Shown one piece after another: positions 43,933-51,196 of a DNA stretch of 51,750 bases. The stretch is from contig JAJTCJ010000033.1 in the NCBI GenBank assembly GCA_021323165.1, positions 1 to 51,750 on the forward strand, read 5' to 3'. Numbering within the stretch: the stretch's first letter is position 1; every line of letters starts with the position of its first letter. The notes beneath the pieces are model-generated. The model searched no databases. It was not told the origin of the DNA and saw only the letters and a program-made list of their open reading frames with translations. This DNA comes from Bacteroidota bacterium. Its GTDB lineage: Bacteria; Bacteroidota; Bacteroidia; 2-12-FULL-35-15. Both the position numbers and the translations under genes were made by a program.

Positions 43933-43966
43933 GTCATCCCGTGCCCCGACACGGGATCTTCATGAC
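43933..43966 (+). repeat. Intact GTCATCCCGTG palindromic intergenic element
   Basis: GTCATCCCGTG (43933-43943), a six-base loop CCCCGA, then CACGGGATCTTCATGAC. TCCCGTG pairs with CACGGGA (7 bp), and the outer GTCAT pairs with ATGAC. No T-run follows, so it is not a standard terminator, but it lies between convergent cvfB and rlmH. A decayed copy lies at 3461-3487. Confidence 0.7.
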
Positions 43967-44005
43967 ACATTGCAGTATTAATCCGCATATCGGTAAATTT
44001 ACAAA

Positions 44006-44479
44006 TCAGATATGATGATAAGGTTCATTCTTCAATATCGTCATTGCCCTGTAAACTTGCTCAATAAAAAACAACCTTACCATCTGATGAGAGAATGTCA
44101 TTTTTGATAAAGACAATTTACCATTCGCTCTTTTGTAGATCTCCTCAGAAAATCCGTAAGGCCCCCCAACAACAAACACAAGATTCTTGATCCCTGAATT
44201 CATTTGCTGCTGGATAAAGCCGGAAAAACCAACAGAATCATATTCTTTTCCATTTTCATCAAGAAGGATCACTTTATCAGGATTCTGCAAATGCTTCAGG
44301 ATCAATTCTGCTTCCTTCTGCTTTTGCTGTTCAATACTTAAGGCCTTCGTGTTCTTTAATGCAGGAATCACTATTGTTTCAAAGGAGATATAATGTTTTA
44401 AACGCTGCTCATAAACTGCAAAACCTTTTATTATATGATCGTCTTCTGTTTTGCCGTTAAGAATAAGTGTGATTTTCAT
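44006..44479 (-). CDS. rlmH: 23S rRNA pseudouridine-1915 N3-methyltransferase RlmH
   Basis: A 157-residue SPOUT (knotted) methyltransferase, the normal length for RlmH. The SAM-binding knot is formed by NLVFVVGGPYGFSEEIY and LSLSKMTFSHQMVRLFFIEQVYRA, and the protein ends in the invariant NEPYHH-type tail (NEPYHHI). It methylates pseudouridine 1915 in helix 69 of 23S rRNA in assembled ribosomes. The gene has its own promoter box at 44527-44534 (minus strand), which overlaps the region of a plus-strand promoter for the divergent DUF4783-nadC genes. Confidence 0.95.
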   Translation of the reverse strand: MKITLILNGKTEDDHIIKGFAVYEQRLKHYISFETIVIPALKNTKALSIEQQKQKEAELILKHLQNPDKVILLDENGKEYDSVGFSGFIQQQMNSGIKNLVFVVGGPYGFSEEIYKRANGKLSLSKMTFSHQMVRLFFIEQVYRAMTILKNEPYHHI

Positions 44480-44510
44480 GGAATGATACTATTTACATGC
44501 AAAAAAACTA

Positions 44511-44518
44511 TATTTTTG
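44511..44518 (+). promoter_or_regulatory. -7 promoter element of the DUF4783-nadC-yihY operon
   Basis: TATTTTTG matches TAnnTTTG. Predicted start is near 44525, leaving about 87 bases of leader before ATG 44612. The leader contains a 19-codon open frame (44553-44612). Confidence 0.6.
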
Positions 44519-44526
44519 TGTGAAAG

Positions 44527-44534
44527 CAAAGATA
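44527..44534 (-). promoter_or_regulatory. -7 promoter element of rlmH
   Basis: On the minus strand TATCTTTG matches TAnnTTTG, 48 bases upstream of the rlmH ATG. Only 8 bases separate it from the plus-strand box at 44511-44518, and the two promoters point towards each other. Confidence 0.6.
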
Positions 44535-44552
44535 ACCATTAGAATTCATCAA

Positions 44553-44612
44553 ATGGCTAAAAGTGCAGACTGGCTTAATTATTGCAAACTATTCAGCAAA
44601 TTAAATTTCTAA
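44553..44612 (+). other. Possible 19-residue leader ORF
   Basis: MAKSADWLNYCKLFSKLNF, with stop TAA at 44610-44612 overlapping the ATG of the DUF4783 gene (TAATG). The same stop-start overlap joins other gene pairs in this window, so coupling is possible. An ORF this short can arise by chance. Confidence 0.3.
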
Positions 44613-44978
44613 TGAAAACCAAAGCAGTCATTGCATTATTTATCATCGCTGTTGATTGACGATATTGCTTCCGCGATCCGTTCCGGAAATCCTAAGAACA
44701 TTTCTAAATTTTTTATTGAAAATATAGATCTTAAAGTAATTCAGCAGGAGGACGTTTACAGCAAACAACAGGCTGAAATGATCCTGAAAGATTTCTTTAC
44801 AAAGCATGCAGTAAAAACTTTTACTGTTGCTCATAAAAGTGAGCCTAAGAACGGATCTCAATATGTGATCGGAACCCTTGAAACCAGTAATGGTAAATTC
44901 AGAACTTATTTTCTGATAAAACCATCCGGTTCTCAGACACTCATACAGCAATTTAGAATTGAAACTGAAAATGAGTAA
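44612..44978 (+). pseudogene. DUF4783 domain protein with a frameshift in the signal peptide
   Basis: From ATG 44612 the frame gives MKTKAVIALFIIAVD and then a TGA at 44657-44659. The DUF4783 domain itself is intact but in the +1 frame from about 44655: IDDIASAIRSGNPKNISKFF, then AEMILKDFFTKHAVKTF, GTLETSNGKFRTYFLI and LIQQFRIE up to the stop at 44978. The first frame looks like the start of a signal peptide, the second like the mature protein, and the end of the signal peptide (cleavage region) is missing. A loss of a few tens of bases, or a single-base error near 44650, would explain this. A TTG at 44631 is the only start in the second frame and would give no proper signal. DUF4783 has no known function. 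The 3' end overlaps nadC by 8 bases. Confidence 0.7.
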
Positions 44979-45843
44979 AACGATCAATCCTGAAAAACTT
45001 TATAATTTTAATATCAACGAATTTATCTCCCACGCTTTAGCTGAGGATATAGGAGATGGTGACCATACTTCTCTTTCATGCATCCCTTCTTCAGCAAAAG
45101 GAAAAGCTCAGCTTCTTGTTAAAGAAAACGGAATTTTGGCAGGTGTCGAGCTTGCGTTAAAGATCTTTAAAGCTGTTGACCCATCACTCAAAGTAAAAGT
45201 GCTGCTGAAGGATGGCAGCGAAATTAAAATTAGTGATATTGTTCTTACCGTTACTGGAAAATCACAATCTATTCTTATTGCAGAACGTCTGGTCCTTAAC
45301 TGCATGCAACGGATGAGCGGTATTGCTACTAAAACCAATATGCTCGTAAAGCTTTGTAAAGGGACTAAAACAAAGGTTATTGATACAAGAAAAACAACCC
45401 CAACAATACGCGGACTCGAAAAGTGGGCAGTAGTTATTGGTGGTGGCGCGAATCACAGGATTGGTTTATATGACATGATTCTTATCAAAGACAATCATAT
45501 TGATTATGCTGGCGGTATAAAACAATCCATTGAAGCAGCAAACATTTACCTCAAAGCCAAAAAGAAGAAACTCAGAATAGAAATTGAAGCCCGCAATATT
45601 GAAGAAGTAAAACAGATCCTTGAAGTTGGGAAAGTTCACCGAATCATGCTGGATAATTTTAATTATGCTGATATCCGCAAAGCAGTCAAAATGATCGGAG
45701 GCAAATATGAAACTGAAGCATCAGGCGGGATCAATGAAAAAACTATCGCGGAATATGCAAAATGCGGAGTAGATTTTATTTCAGTTGGCGCCCTTACACA
45801 CAATATTAAAAGTCTTGACCTAAGCTTAAAAGCTATCAAATAA
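44971..45843 (+). CDS. nadC: Nicotinate-nucleotide pyrophosphorylase (carboxylating)
   Basis: A 290-residue quinolinate phosphoribosyltransferase. Catalytic and phosphate-binding residues are evident: RMSGIAT at 114-120, DTRKTTPTIRGLEKWAV from 138 (Arg140, Lys141, Arg147), NHRIGLYDMILIKDNH from 161 (His162, Arg163, Lys173), then IEIEARN and MLDNF, and a phosphate-binding EASGGI. It converts quinolinate and PRPP to nicotinate mononucleotide in de novo NAD synthesis. ATG 44971 is used; it overlaps the DUF4783 stop by 8 bases. Its own stop overlaps ATG 45843 (TAATG), so the three genes appear translationally linked. Confidence 0.94.
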   Translation: MSKTINPEKLYNFNINEFISHALAEDIGDGDHTSLSCIPSSAKGKAQLLVKENGILAGVELALKIFKAVDPSLKVKVLLKDGSEIKISDIVLTVTGKSQSILIAERLVLNCMQRMSGIATKTNMLVKLCKGTKTKVIDTRKTTPTIRGLEKWAVVIGGGANHRIGLYDMILIKDNHIDYAGGIKQSIEAANIYLKAKKKKLRIEIEARNIEEVKQILEVGKVHRIMLDNFNYADIRKAVKMIGGKYETEASGGINEKTIAEYAKCGVDFISVGALTHNIKSLDLSLKAIK

Positions 45844-46752
45844 TGGAGTTAAAGCATACAAGGCGACTGATAAAACTTAAACCGGCTCACTCACTTGTTA
45901 AAGGCACTGTATGTAGTTTCCAAGTTTTTTTTTAAAGCCATGAAAAATGGTTCTTTAAACATGAGAGCTACATCCCTTGCATTCAGTTTTTTTTTAGCAA
46001 TCTTCCCTTCTATTATTTTTTTATTTACCCTCATTCCATACATTCCTATAGATAATTTCCAGGACCAGTTATTTAATATGCTTCAAAGCGTTATGCCTAA
46101 AAGTGCATTTGAAGCAACAGAAGACACTATTGCAGATATAATTAAAAAACCCAGAAGCGGCTTGCTTTCATTTGGATTTATAACTGCTTTGTATTTTTCC
46201 ACAAATGGATTCAATGCAATGATCAATGCTTTTAATGAGACATATCACACCATTGAAACACGTCACCCGATTATGCAGCGACTTGTATCTTTGATCATGG
46301 TTTTTGTGACTGTAATTATGCTTACCATTGCAATTCTGCTTATAATTTTCAGCGAAATCGGGTTCAATAAGCTGATACGCGGTGATGATGCGTTGTATTA
46401 TCTGTTATTGATCGGTAAATGGTCTATCCTATTTATTCTGTGTTTCTGTCTGATATCATTCAATTACTACATAGGACCGAAACGCAAGAGAGGGTGGAGA
46501 TTTTTTTCTGCAGGATCAATGTTCGCAACCCTACTCATAGGCGCGGCATCCTTTGCTTTTGCATATTATGTAAATAATTTCGGGGAGTACAATAAACTTT
46601 ACGGTTCTATCGGAACCCTTATTGTTATTATGATGTGGATCTATATTAATTCGCTGATATTACTTCTTGGTTTTGACCTGAATGCAAGTATTCATACCGC
46701 CAAGAACATCACAACTTATAATACGAGTATTTCTGATCTTAAACTTAAATAA
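45843..46752 (+). pseudogene. YihY/BrkB family membrane protein with a disrupted 5' end
   Basis: The family body is complete from about 45910: YVVSKFFFKAMKNGSLNMRA, FSFFLAIFPSIIFLFTLIPY and five further helices, ending in an ALIVIMMWIYIN-like segment (TLIVIMMWIYINSLILLLGF). Its frame has only a TTG (45895) as start. The natural start is ATG 45843, which overlaps the nadC stop; that frame reads MELKHTRRLIKLKPAHSLVK and stops at 45933-45935. Relatives begin with a similar basic segment, followed by an LPGF-type sequence that is missing here. A loss of about 30-50 bases near 45900 would explain the data; a one-base error in the run of nine T (45925-45933) is an alternative but would join less typical sequence. 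YihY proteins are inner-membrane proteins of uncertain function. The 3' end overlaps terC by 8 bases. Confidence 0.72.
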
Positions 46753-47512
46753 GATCCCGTGGATCATTATTCCTATCCTTGATCTTATTCTTTGTTTTCT
46801 TGTGCATTCGTATATTCATCATCTCTACAAACAATGAGAATGCAATACAGATATAGATAAACTTCTTATCCACATGCTGGTGGAATGATTCAAGAATTAA
46901 GACAAAGCCAATCATTAATAAAAAGGCCAATGCCAGAACCTTGATGGTAGGATTATTATTAATAAAGTTGCTCACTTTTCCCGAGAACATTATCATAATT
47001 ATCATTGCAATAATTACTGCCAATATCATAATGATCAGGTTGGTCACCAAACCGACTGCCGTTAAGATCGAATCGAAAGAGAACACAATATCAATTAAGA
47101 CTATCTGAAGTACGATAGCATTGAAACTTATCTTTTTGACACTCATTTCAGACTCATCATAACCTTGCACCTTGTTGTGAAGTTCAATCGTTGTTTTGTA
47201 TAAAAGGAAAACCCCACCTGCGAAAAGAATCAGATCACGCCCGGTTACACCAAAACCGGCAACTACAAACAAAGGTTCTTTTAAACCTACTATCCATGAA
47301 ATGCTGAAAAGTAAGGCCACACGCATGATCAATGCCAACATCAAACCAATAGCTCTGGCTCTGGGTTGCTTATTCTTAGGCAATTTACCGGCAATGATCG
47401 AAATGAATATAATATTATCAATACCAAGAACTATTTCAAGTACAGAAAGGGTAAGTAAACTTATAAGGGAAGCGACTGAAAATAAGTCGTGGAAATCCTG
47501 AGCTAAATGCAT
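46745..47512 (-). CDS. TerC family integral membrane protein
   Basis: A 255-residue protein with about seven transmembrane helices. The TerC signatures are present: LEIVLGIDNIIFISIIAGKLP near the N-terminus and IVLIDIVFSFDSILTAVGL in the second half, each with an acidic residue in the membrane. TerC proteins are linked to tellurite resistance and, in better studied cases, to export of manganese or metalation of exported proteins; the substrate is not known here. I use ATG 47512 (MHLAQDF). The TTG six codons earlier (47530) lies inside the promoter box and cannot be used from that promoter. Confidence 0.88.
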   Translation of the reverse strand: MHLAQDFHDLFSVASLISLLTLSVLEIVLGIDNIIFISIIAGKLPKNKQPRARAIGLMLALIMRVALLFSISWIVGLKEPLFVVAGFGVTGRDLILFAGGVFLLYKTTIELHNKVQGYDESEMSVKKISFNAIVLQIVLIDIVFSFDSILTAVGLVTNLIIMILAVIIAMIIMIMFSGKVSNFINNNPTIKVLALAFLLMIGFVLILESFHQHVDKKFIYICIAFSLFVEMMNIRMHKKTKNKIKDRNNDPRDLI

Positions 47513-47527
47513 AAAATATCTTTTCTG

Positions 47528-47535
47528 CAAAAATA
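47528..47535 (-). promoter_or_regulatory. -7 promoter element of terC
   Basis: On the minus strand TATTTTTG matches TAnnTTTG and ends 15 bases before ATG 47512. With the usual spacing the transcript would begin around 47521, leaving a leader of about 9 bases, so the mRNA may be nearly leaderless. Confidence 0.6.
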
Positions 47536-47611
47536 CGCAGATTTATTTTAATAATTCTTAAATTTTTTATAACTGAAAATCAATAAGTTAACTCTATTTC
47601 TAAAATTATTT

Positions 47612-47636
47612 TAGTACTATGTGATACAAGGTACTA
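47612..47636 (+). promoter_or_regulatory. Candidate operator: dyad upstream of padR
   Basis: TAGTAC (47612-47617) and GTACTA (47631-47636) form a 6-bp inverted repeat with a 13-base centre that includes ATGTGATACA. It lies where the -33 region of the padR promoter should be, a suitable place for autorepression by the PadR protein. Evidence is positional. Confidence 0.45.
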
Positions 47637-47647
47637 CTTTTTGTACA

Positions 47648-47655
47648 TATCTTTG
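47648..47655 (+). promoter_or_regulatory. -7 promoter element of the padR-pspC operon
   Basis: TATCTTTG matches TAnnTTTG exactly. Predicted transcription start is near 47662, giving a leader of about 87 AT-rich bases before ATG 47749. Confidence 0.62.
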
Positions 47656-47748
47656 CTATGTCAATTAGATGGTATAACACTATATTGATTCTAAAAAATT
47701 GTTCGAACCGATTTTTACGCCTAAAAAAACATTTTAATAAAAACAAAC

Positions 47749-48093
47749 ATGAATATAGAAAACACAAAAGCACAAATGAAGAAAGGGGTTCTTGAGTTTT
47801 GTATTCTGTCTATTCTCTCCAATGGTGAAAACTATCCATCAGAAATTATCGAGAAGATGAAAACAGCAAAACTAATCGTTGTGGAAGGAACACTTTACCC
47901 TTTGCTTATGAGATTAAAAAATGACGGACTTTTAAGTTATCGCTGGGAAGAATCCACATCAGGTCCACCCCGCAAATATTATAAACTAACTCCGGTAGGT
48001 GAGCAATTTCTAAAAGAACTTGATATTACATGGAAGGAACTAGTGGAAGCAGTAAATAAAACCACAAATCCATCAACACCAGCTAACCAGTAA
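47749..48093 (+). CDS. PadR family transcriptional regulator
   Basis: A 114-residue winged-helix protein. The PadR pattern is complete: QMKKGVLEFCILSIL, YPSEIIEKMK, the strand-turn EGTLYPLLMRLKNDGLL, SGPPRKYYKLTPVGEQFL, and a final dimerisation helix (ITWKELVEAVNK). It would bind inverted repeats near promoters as a dimer and respond to an unknown signal. The gene precedes the pspC-domain gene by 36 bases; padR-pspC pairs are common in Bacteroidota, so it probably controls this operon, perhaps through the dyad at 47612-47636. Confidence 0.92.
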   Translation: MNIENTKAQMKKGVLEFCILSILSNGENYPSEIIEKMKTAKLIVVEGTLYPLLMRLKNDGLLSYRWEESTSGPPRKYYKLTPVGEQFLKELDITWKELVEAVNKTTNPSTPANQ

Positions 48094-48129
48094 GTTAAAA
48101 AACAACAGACAACTTAAAACAGACACAAA

Positions 48130-49905
48130 ATGAATCGTACTATAACAATGAACCTAAGCGGCATCATCTTTCATATTGAAGAGAATGCATACGATAAGCT
48201 TAATAAATACCTTTCCACAATCAGAAGTTACTTTAATAACTCCGAAGGGAAAGATGAAATTATGAATGACATTGAATCCCGTATTGCAGAAATGCTCCAG
48301 GAAAAAGTAAGCAAAACCAAACAAGCTGTGCTTATGATGGATGTAGAGAGCGTTATTGCAGTAATGGGAAAGCCGGAAGATTTTGCCGGTGATGATCAGT
48401 CACAAAGTTCTGAAACAGCATACACTGCTGAAACCTCAAAGCAATATAACGGAAGAAGAAGACGTGTTTTCCGTGATCCGGATGAAAAACTTCTTGGTGG
48501 AGTTTGTTCCGGGATCGCAAATTATTTTGATTTTGATCCTTTGTGGCTACGCGCAGCCTTCGCAATAAGTTTCTTCATCTTTGGTTCCGGATTTTTACTT
48601 TATATTATCCTTTGGATAATTATTCCTCAGGCGAAAACAACTGCTGAAAAACTGGAAATGCGCGGGGAAAAGGTAGATGTGAATAACATCAGCAAGGCCG
48701 TGAACGATGAATTCGAAGACCTGAAAAAAAGAGTTAAGGACTTTGGTGATAACGTTTCTAATCCTCAAACAAAAGAAAGAGTAAGATCAGGCGCACAAAG
48801 AGCAACTGATTTTGTGGGAGATGTGTTTTCAAATATGATTAAAGTTATTGGAAAAATTGTTGCGGTATTCCTTGTTATCATAAGTGTTATAATGCTTGTT
48901 GGATTACTTGCCACTATTTTCGGTAAAGGCACCATTTCAGTTTTTAATAATCCTGGCGGCAACATTCACTTTTCATTATACGAATTCGCTTCTGCTGTTC
49001 TGCCAAATGATCTTTCAATAGAACTTGTTGTTATTGGAATTATATTATTCCTTGGAGTTCCCTTGTTATCTATCATTTACAGCGGCATCCGTCACCTTTT
49101 TGGAATAAAGCAAAAGAACAGAATTGTTAAATACACGGCAAATATCCTTTGGCTTTTCGGACTTGTCCTTACGGTTTATATAGCTACTGTTATCGGAAGC
49201 GACTTCTCGGAACAGGCTACCAATAAGCAGCGTATAGAGATCAGGCAACCGGTTAACGGACTATATCTTGATCTGGCTCCTACTTCTGATGAGGATATTG
49301 ATATCCTGAATAAACGTCACAGAAGAATTAATTTCGGGGATTGGATATTACTTTCAAAGGATGATAATAAATTTCGCATCGGTTATCCTGAGTTGAATAT
49401 TGTAGCAAGCGAAACAGATAGTTTTGAACTTGTAGCTATCAGAACTGCAAATGGGTTTGATAAGAAAGATGCGGTTAACAGAGCAAAAAATATTGATTTT
49501 TCAATAACACAAAATGACTCTACACTATTGTTTAACGGATATTTTGATATCAGGAATGAAGATAAACTTCGTGCACAGGATCTACAGCTTATCTTAAAAG
49601 TTCCGATGAATAAAACAATTTATCTAAGTCAGCGCATGGAGAGAATCATATTCGACATAGACAATGTTCAGGATGCTCTCGACAGTGATATGGTGAACAG
49701 AAGATGGATAATGACTAAAAGAGGATTGCAGTGCATTGACTGCGATGGACTGGAAGAATCATCATCTGCTTATGATAGCCTTGATCGTCACATTGAACGC
49801 TTACATCACATGAAGGATGATATGGTACCGCCTCCACCGGCACCACCGGTACCATCAGGTAAGAATAAAAAATATTTTTTTCCACTTGCTGTAACTTTAA
49901 ACTAG
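48130..49905 (+). CDS. PspC domain-containing membrane protein
   Basis: A 591-residue protein. Residues 1-90 form a soluble N-terminal domain (NLSGIIFHIEENAYDKLNKY, DIESRIAEMLQEKV). A PspC domain follows at about 110-172 (FRDPDEKLLGGVCSGIANYF, then two helices ending IIIPQAKT). After a charged linker come more membrane helices at about 237-262, 290-312 and 337-357, then a C-terminal beta-rich domain with ECIDC-like cysteines (GLQCIDCDGLE) and a Pro-rich PPPPAPPVP tail. PspC proteins take part in envelope-stress responses, where they hold or release PspA-type effectors; the bacteroidete version is not characterised. It is cotranscribed with padR and probably with the small exported protein after it. 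Confidence 0.88.
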   Translation: MNRTITMNLSGIIFHIEENAYDKLNKYLSTIRSYFNNSEGKDEIMNDIESRIAEMLQEKVSKTKQAVLMMDVESVIAVMGKPEDFAGDDQSQSSETAYTAETSKQYNGRRRRVFRDPDEKLLGGVCSGIANYFDFDPLWLRAAFAISFFIFGSGFLLYIILWIIIPQAKTTAEKLEMRGEKVDVNNISKAVNDEFEDLKKRVKDFGDNVSNPQTKERVRSGAQRATDFVGDVFSNMIKVIGKIVAVFLVIISVIMLVGLLATIFGKGTISVFNNPGGNIHFSLYEFASAVLPNDLSIELVVIGIILFLGVPLLSIIYSGIRHLFGIKQKNRIVKYTANILWLFGLVLTVYIATVIGSDFSEQATNKQRIEIRQPVNGLYLDLAPTSDEDIDILNKRHRRINFGDWILLSKDDNKFRIGYPELNIVASETDSFELVAIRTANGFDKKDAVNRAKNIDFSITQNDSTLLFNGYFDIRNEDKLRAQDLQLILKVPMNKTIYLSQRMERIIFDIDNVQDALDSDMVNRRWIMTKRGLQCIDCDGLEESSSAYDSLDRHIERLHHMKDDMVPPPPAPPVPSGKNKKYFFPLAVTLN

Positions 49906-49970
49906 TTCATTCGTCCTGAGGTTAAATAATTTAAAATACTAAAAACAACATCCCCCAAAAATTATAATAT

Positions 49971-50285
49971 ATGAAAAAAATAGTATTACTGATCGTAGCA
50001 ATATTAGTAAGTTATATTGCCTGCGAAGCGACCGAAAATCCGGTTCATTCAATGATCACAAAGCAAATCAGGATCCCTGAAAACTTAAAGAATCAAAAGC
50101 TGAATGAAAACGTTAACGTGCATTTTAAATTAGAAAATGGCAAAGCCTATGTTCTTGATATCACATCAAACAATGCTGAGCTAAAAAATTATATAGTTGA
50201 ACAATTTCAAATAATGGACTTCAGCAAAATCCATGAAAAACAAGGAAATATTTACTTTATAGATATAAATTTTAAAGTGCTGTAA
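49971..50285 (+). CDS. Small exported protein of unknown function
   Basis: A 104-residue protein with a signal peptide (MKKIVLLIVAILVSYIACEA). The mature part, ITKQIRIPENLKNQKLNENV, VHFKLENGKAYVLDITSNN and a final IDINFKVL, looks like a compact strand-helix-strand domain resembling a TonB C-terminal fold, without any TonB box or proline stretch. Cys18 is near the cleavage site, but SYIAC is a poor lipobox. It follows the pspC gene by 65 bases and precedes a palindrome and a terminator, so it is likely the last gene of the padR-pspC operon. Small proteins of this kind accompany pspC in relatives as I recall; function unknown. Confidence 0.75.
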   Translation: MKKIVLLIVAILVSYIACEATENPVHSMITKQIRIPENLKNQKLNENVNVHFKLENGKAYVLDITSNNAELKNYIVEQFQIMDFSKIHEKQGNIYFIDINFKVL

Positions 50286-50361
50286 CTTTTACCCGGTGTA
50301 AATCGTCACATCAAAAACAAGATCCTACCGAAGGAGGGCTGTCAAAAAGTTCGTGCAAAAA

Positions 50362-50397
50362 CTGAGGAGTGAGTTCGTAGCATTTCTTACTCCTCAG
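50362..50397 (+). repeat. 12-bp inverted repeat downstream of the padR-pspC operon
   Basis: CTGAGGAGTGAG (50362-50373) pairs with CTTACTCCTCAG (50386-50397), with one G-T pair and a 12-base loop. It has no T-run. It may be a processing or stabilising hairpin, or a dispersed palindrome. Confidence 0.6.
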
Positions 50398-50415
50398 CCC
50401 TTCTCACATTAAAAA

Positions 50416-50448
50416 TCGTTTCCATTCACAGGAAACGAATTTTTTTTT
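50416..50448 (+). terminator. Intrinsic terminator after the padR-pspC operon
   Basis: CGTTTCC (50417-50423) pairs with GGAAACG (50431-50437) around ATTCACA, extended by one T-A pair, and is followed by a run of nine T (50440-50448). It ends the upstream operon about 30 bases before the next gene. Confidence 0.75.
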
Positions 50449-50476
50449 GCGTATATTCGTAGAAATGAACGCGGCT

Positions 50477-51196
50477 ATGAAAAAGCACTTTTTATTATTT
50501 ATCTTATTTATAACGATCTTCTCAGGTTTTGCCCAGGATTCAATTTATAAAACTAACGGAGAAATTATTGCAGCTAAAATCACAGAGATCACTCCAACTG
50601 AAGTAAAGTATAAAAAATTTACTTTTTTAGATGGTCCTACTTATGTTGAAAACAAAACCGGTATAAAGATCATTCGTTTTGCTAATGGTCTGAAAGAAGA
50701 ATTTGCTCCCGCTCCGGCATCACCTCCTGCTCCCGTTGCTGAAAAAAACAAACCCGCTGAACCACCTGTATCAGGCGGGGATTATTACGATCCTAATTCA
50801 GGCAGACAGCCAGCGGTAACCTATAAACATAGTTCTAAAATCACATCTTATGGCTCTGCAAAATATATTTATCAGGATAGAAGGATCGGAGAACGGGAAA
50901 TGCAGGGAATTCTTATGAGAACACAAGATACCGAAATAATGCAGCATGTAAGAGCGTCCAAAAAAGCACATGCTTTACAATTTGTTGGATTTGCAGCTAT
51001 TCCTTTAGGTATTGCTGCTTTAGGTTTTTTAGGCTCATCAGTAGATATGTATGGCCAAGTCAACCAGGGAAAGCTTGTTACAAGCGGGGTGCTTCTTATC
51101 GGAGCCATCGCATGTCCGATCTTTTCCGGGATCAACAAACACAAACGGACCTCGAGTAACAGAAAAGCTGTTGAATTGTACAATCAAAAATATTAA
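50477..51196 (+). CDS. Exported protein with an NGE-type N-terminal domain and a membrane-pair C-terminus
   Basis: A 239-residue protein; ATG 50477 gives the signal peptide MKKHFLLFILFITIFSGFA followed by QDSIY. ATG 50465 and TTG 50447 are possible but worse, and the TTG lies in the terminator T-run. Residues 20-75 (IYKTNGEIIAAKITEITPTE, YKKF, GPTYVE, IIRFANGLKEEF) form a small domain that is common in exported Bacteroidota proteins. A Pro-rich linker (about 76-105) follows, then a domain with two hydrophobic segments (FVGFAAIPLGIAALGFLG and VTSGVLLIGAIACPIFSGI) and a basic tail ending in AVELYNQKY. The last domain is shared with the next gene. Function unknown; the stop overlaps the next ATG (TAATG). 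Confidence 0.75.
   Translation: MKKHFLLFILFITIFSGFAQDSIYKTNGEIIAAKITEITPTEVKYKKFTFLDGPTYVENKTGIKIIRFANGLKEEFAPAPASPPAPVAEKNKPAEPPVSGGDYYDPNSGRQPAVTYKHSSKITSYGSAKYIYQDRRIGEREMQGILMRTQDTEIMQHVRASKKAHALQFVGFAAIPLGIAALGFLGSSVDMYGQVNQGKLVTSGVLLIGAIACPIFSGINKHKRTSSNRKAVELYNQKY

Noticed and set aside
44631-44978. TTG 44631 as the true start of the DUF4783 protein
   Set aside because: It would give a protein without a signal peptide, starting within the frame of a clear signal-peptide start at ATG 44612; a disrupted gene explains the data better.
47749-50285. padR-pspC-small protein operon as a possible phage-defence system
   Set aside because: There is no nuclease, nucleotidyltransferase, toxin or effector motif; the genes fit a common envelope-stress operon.
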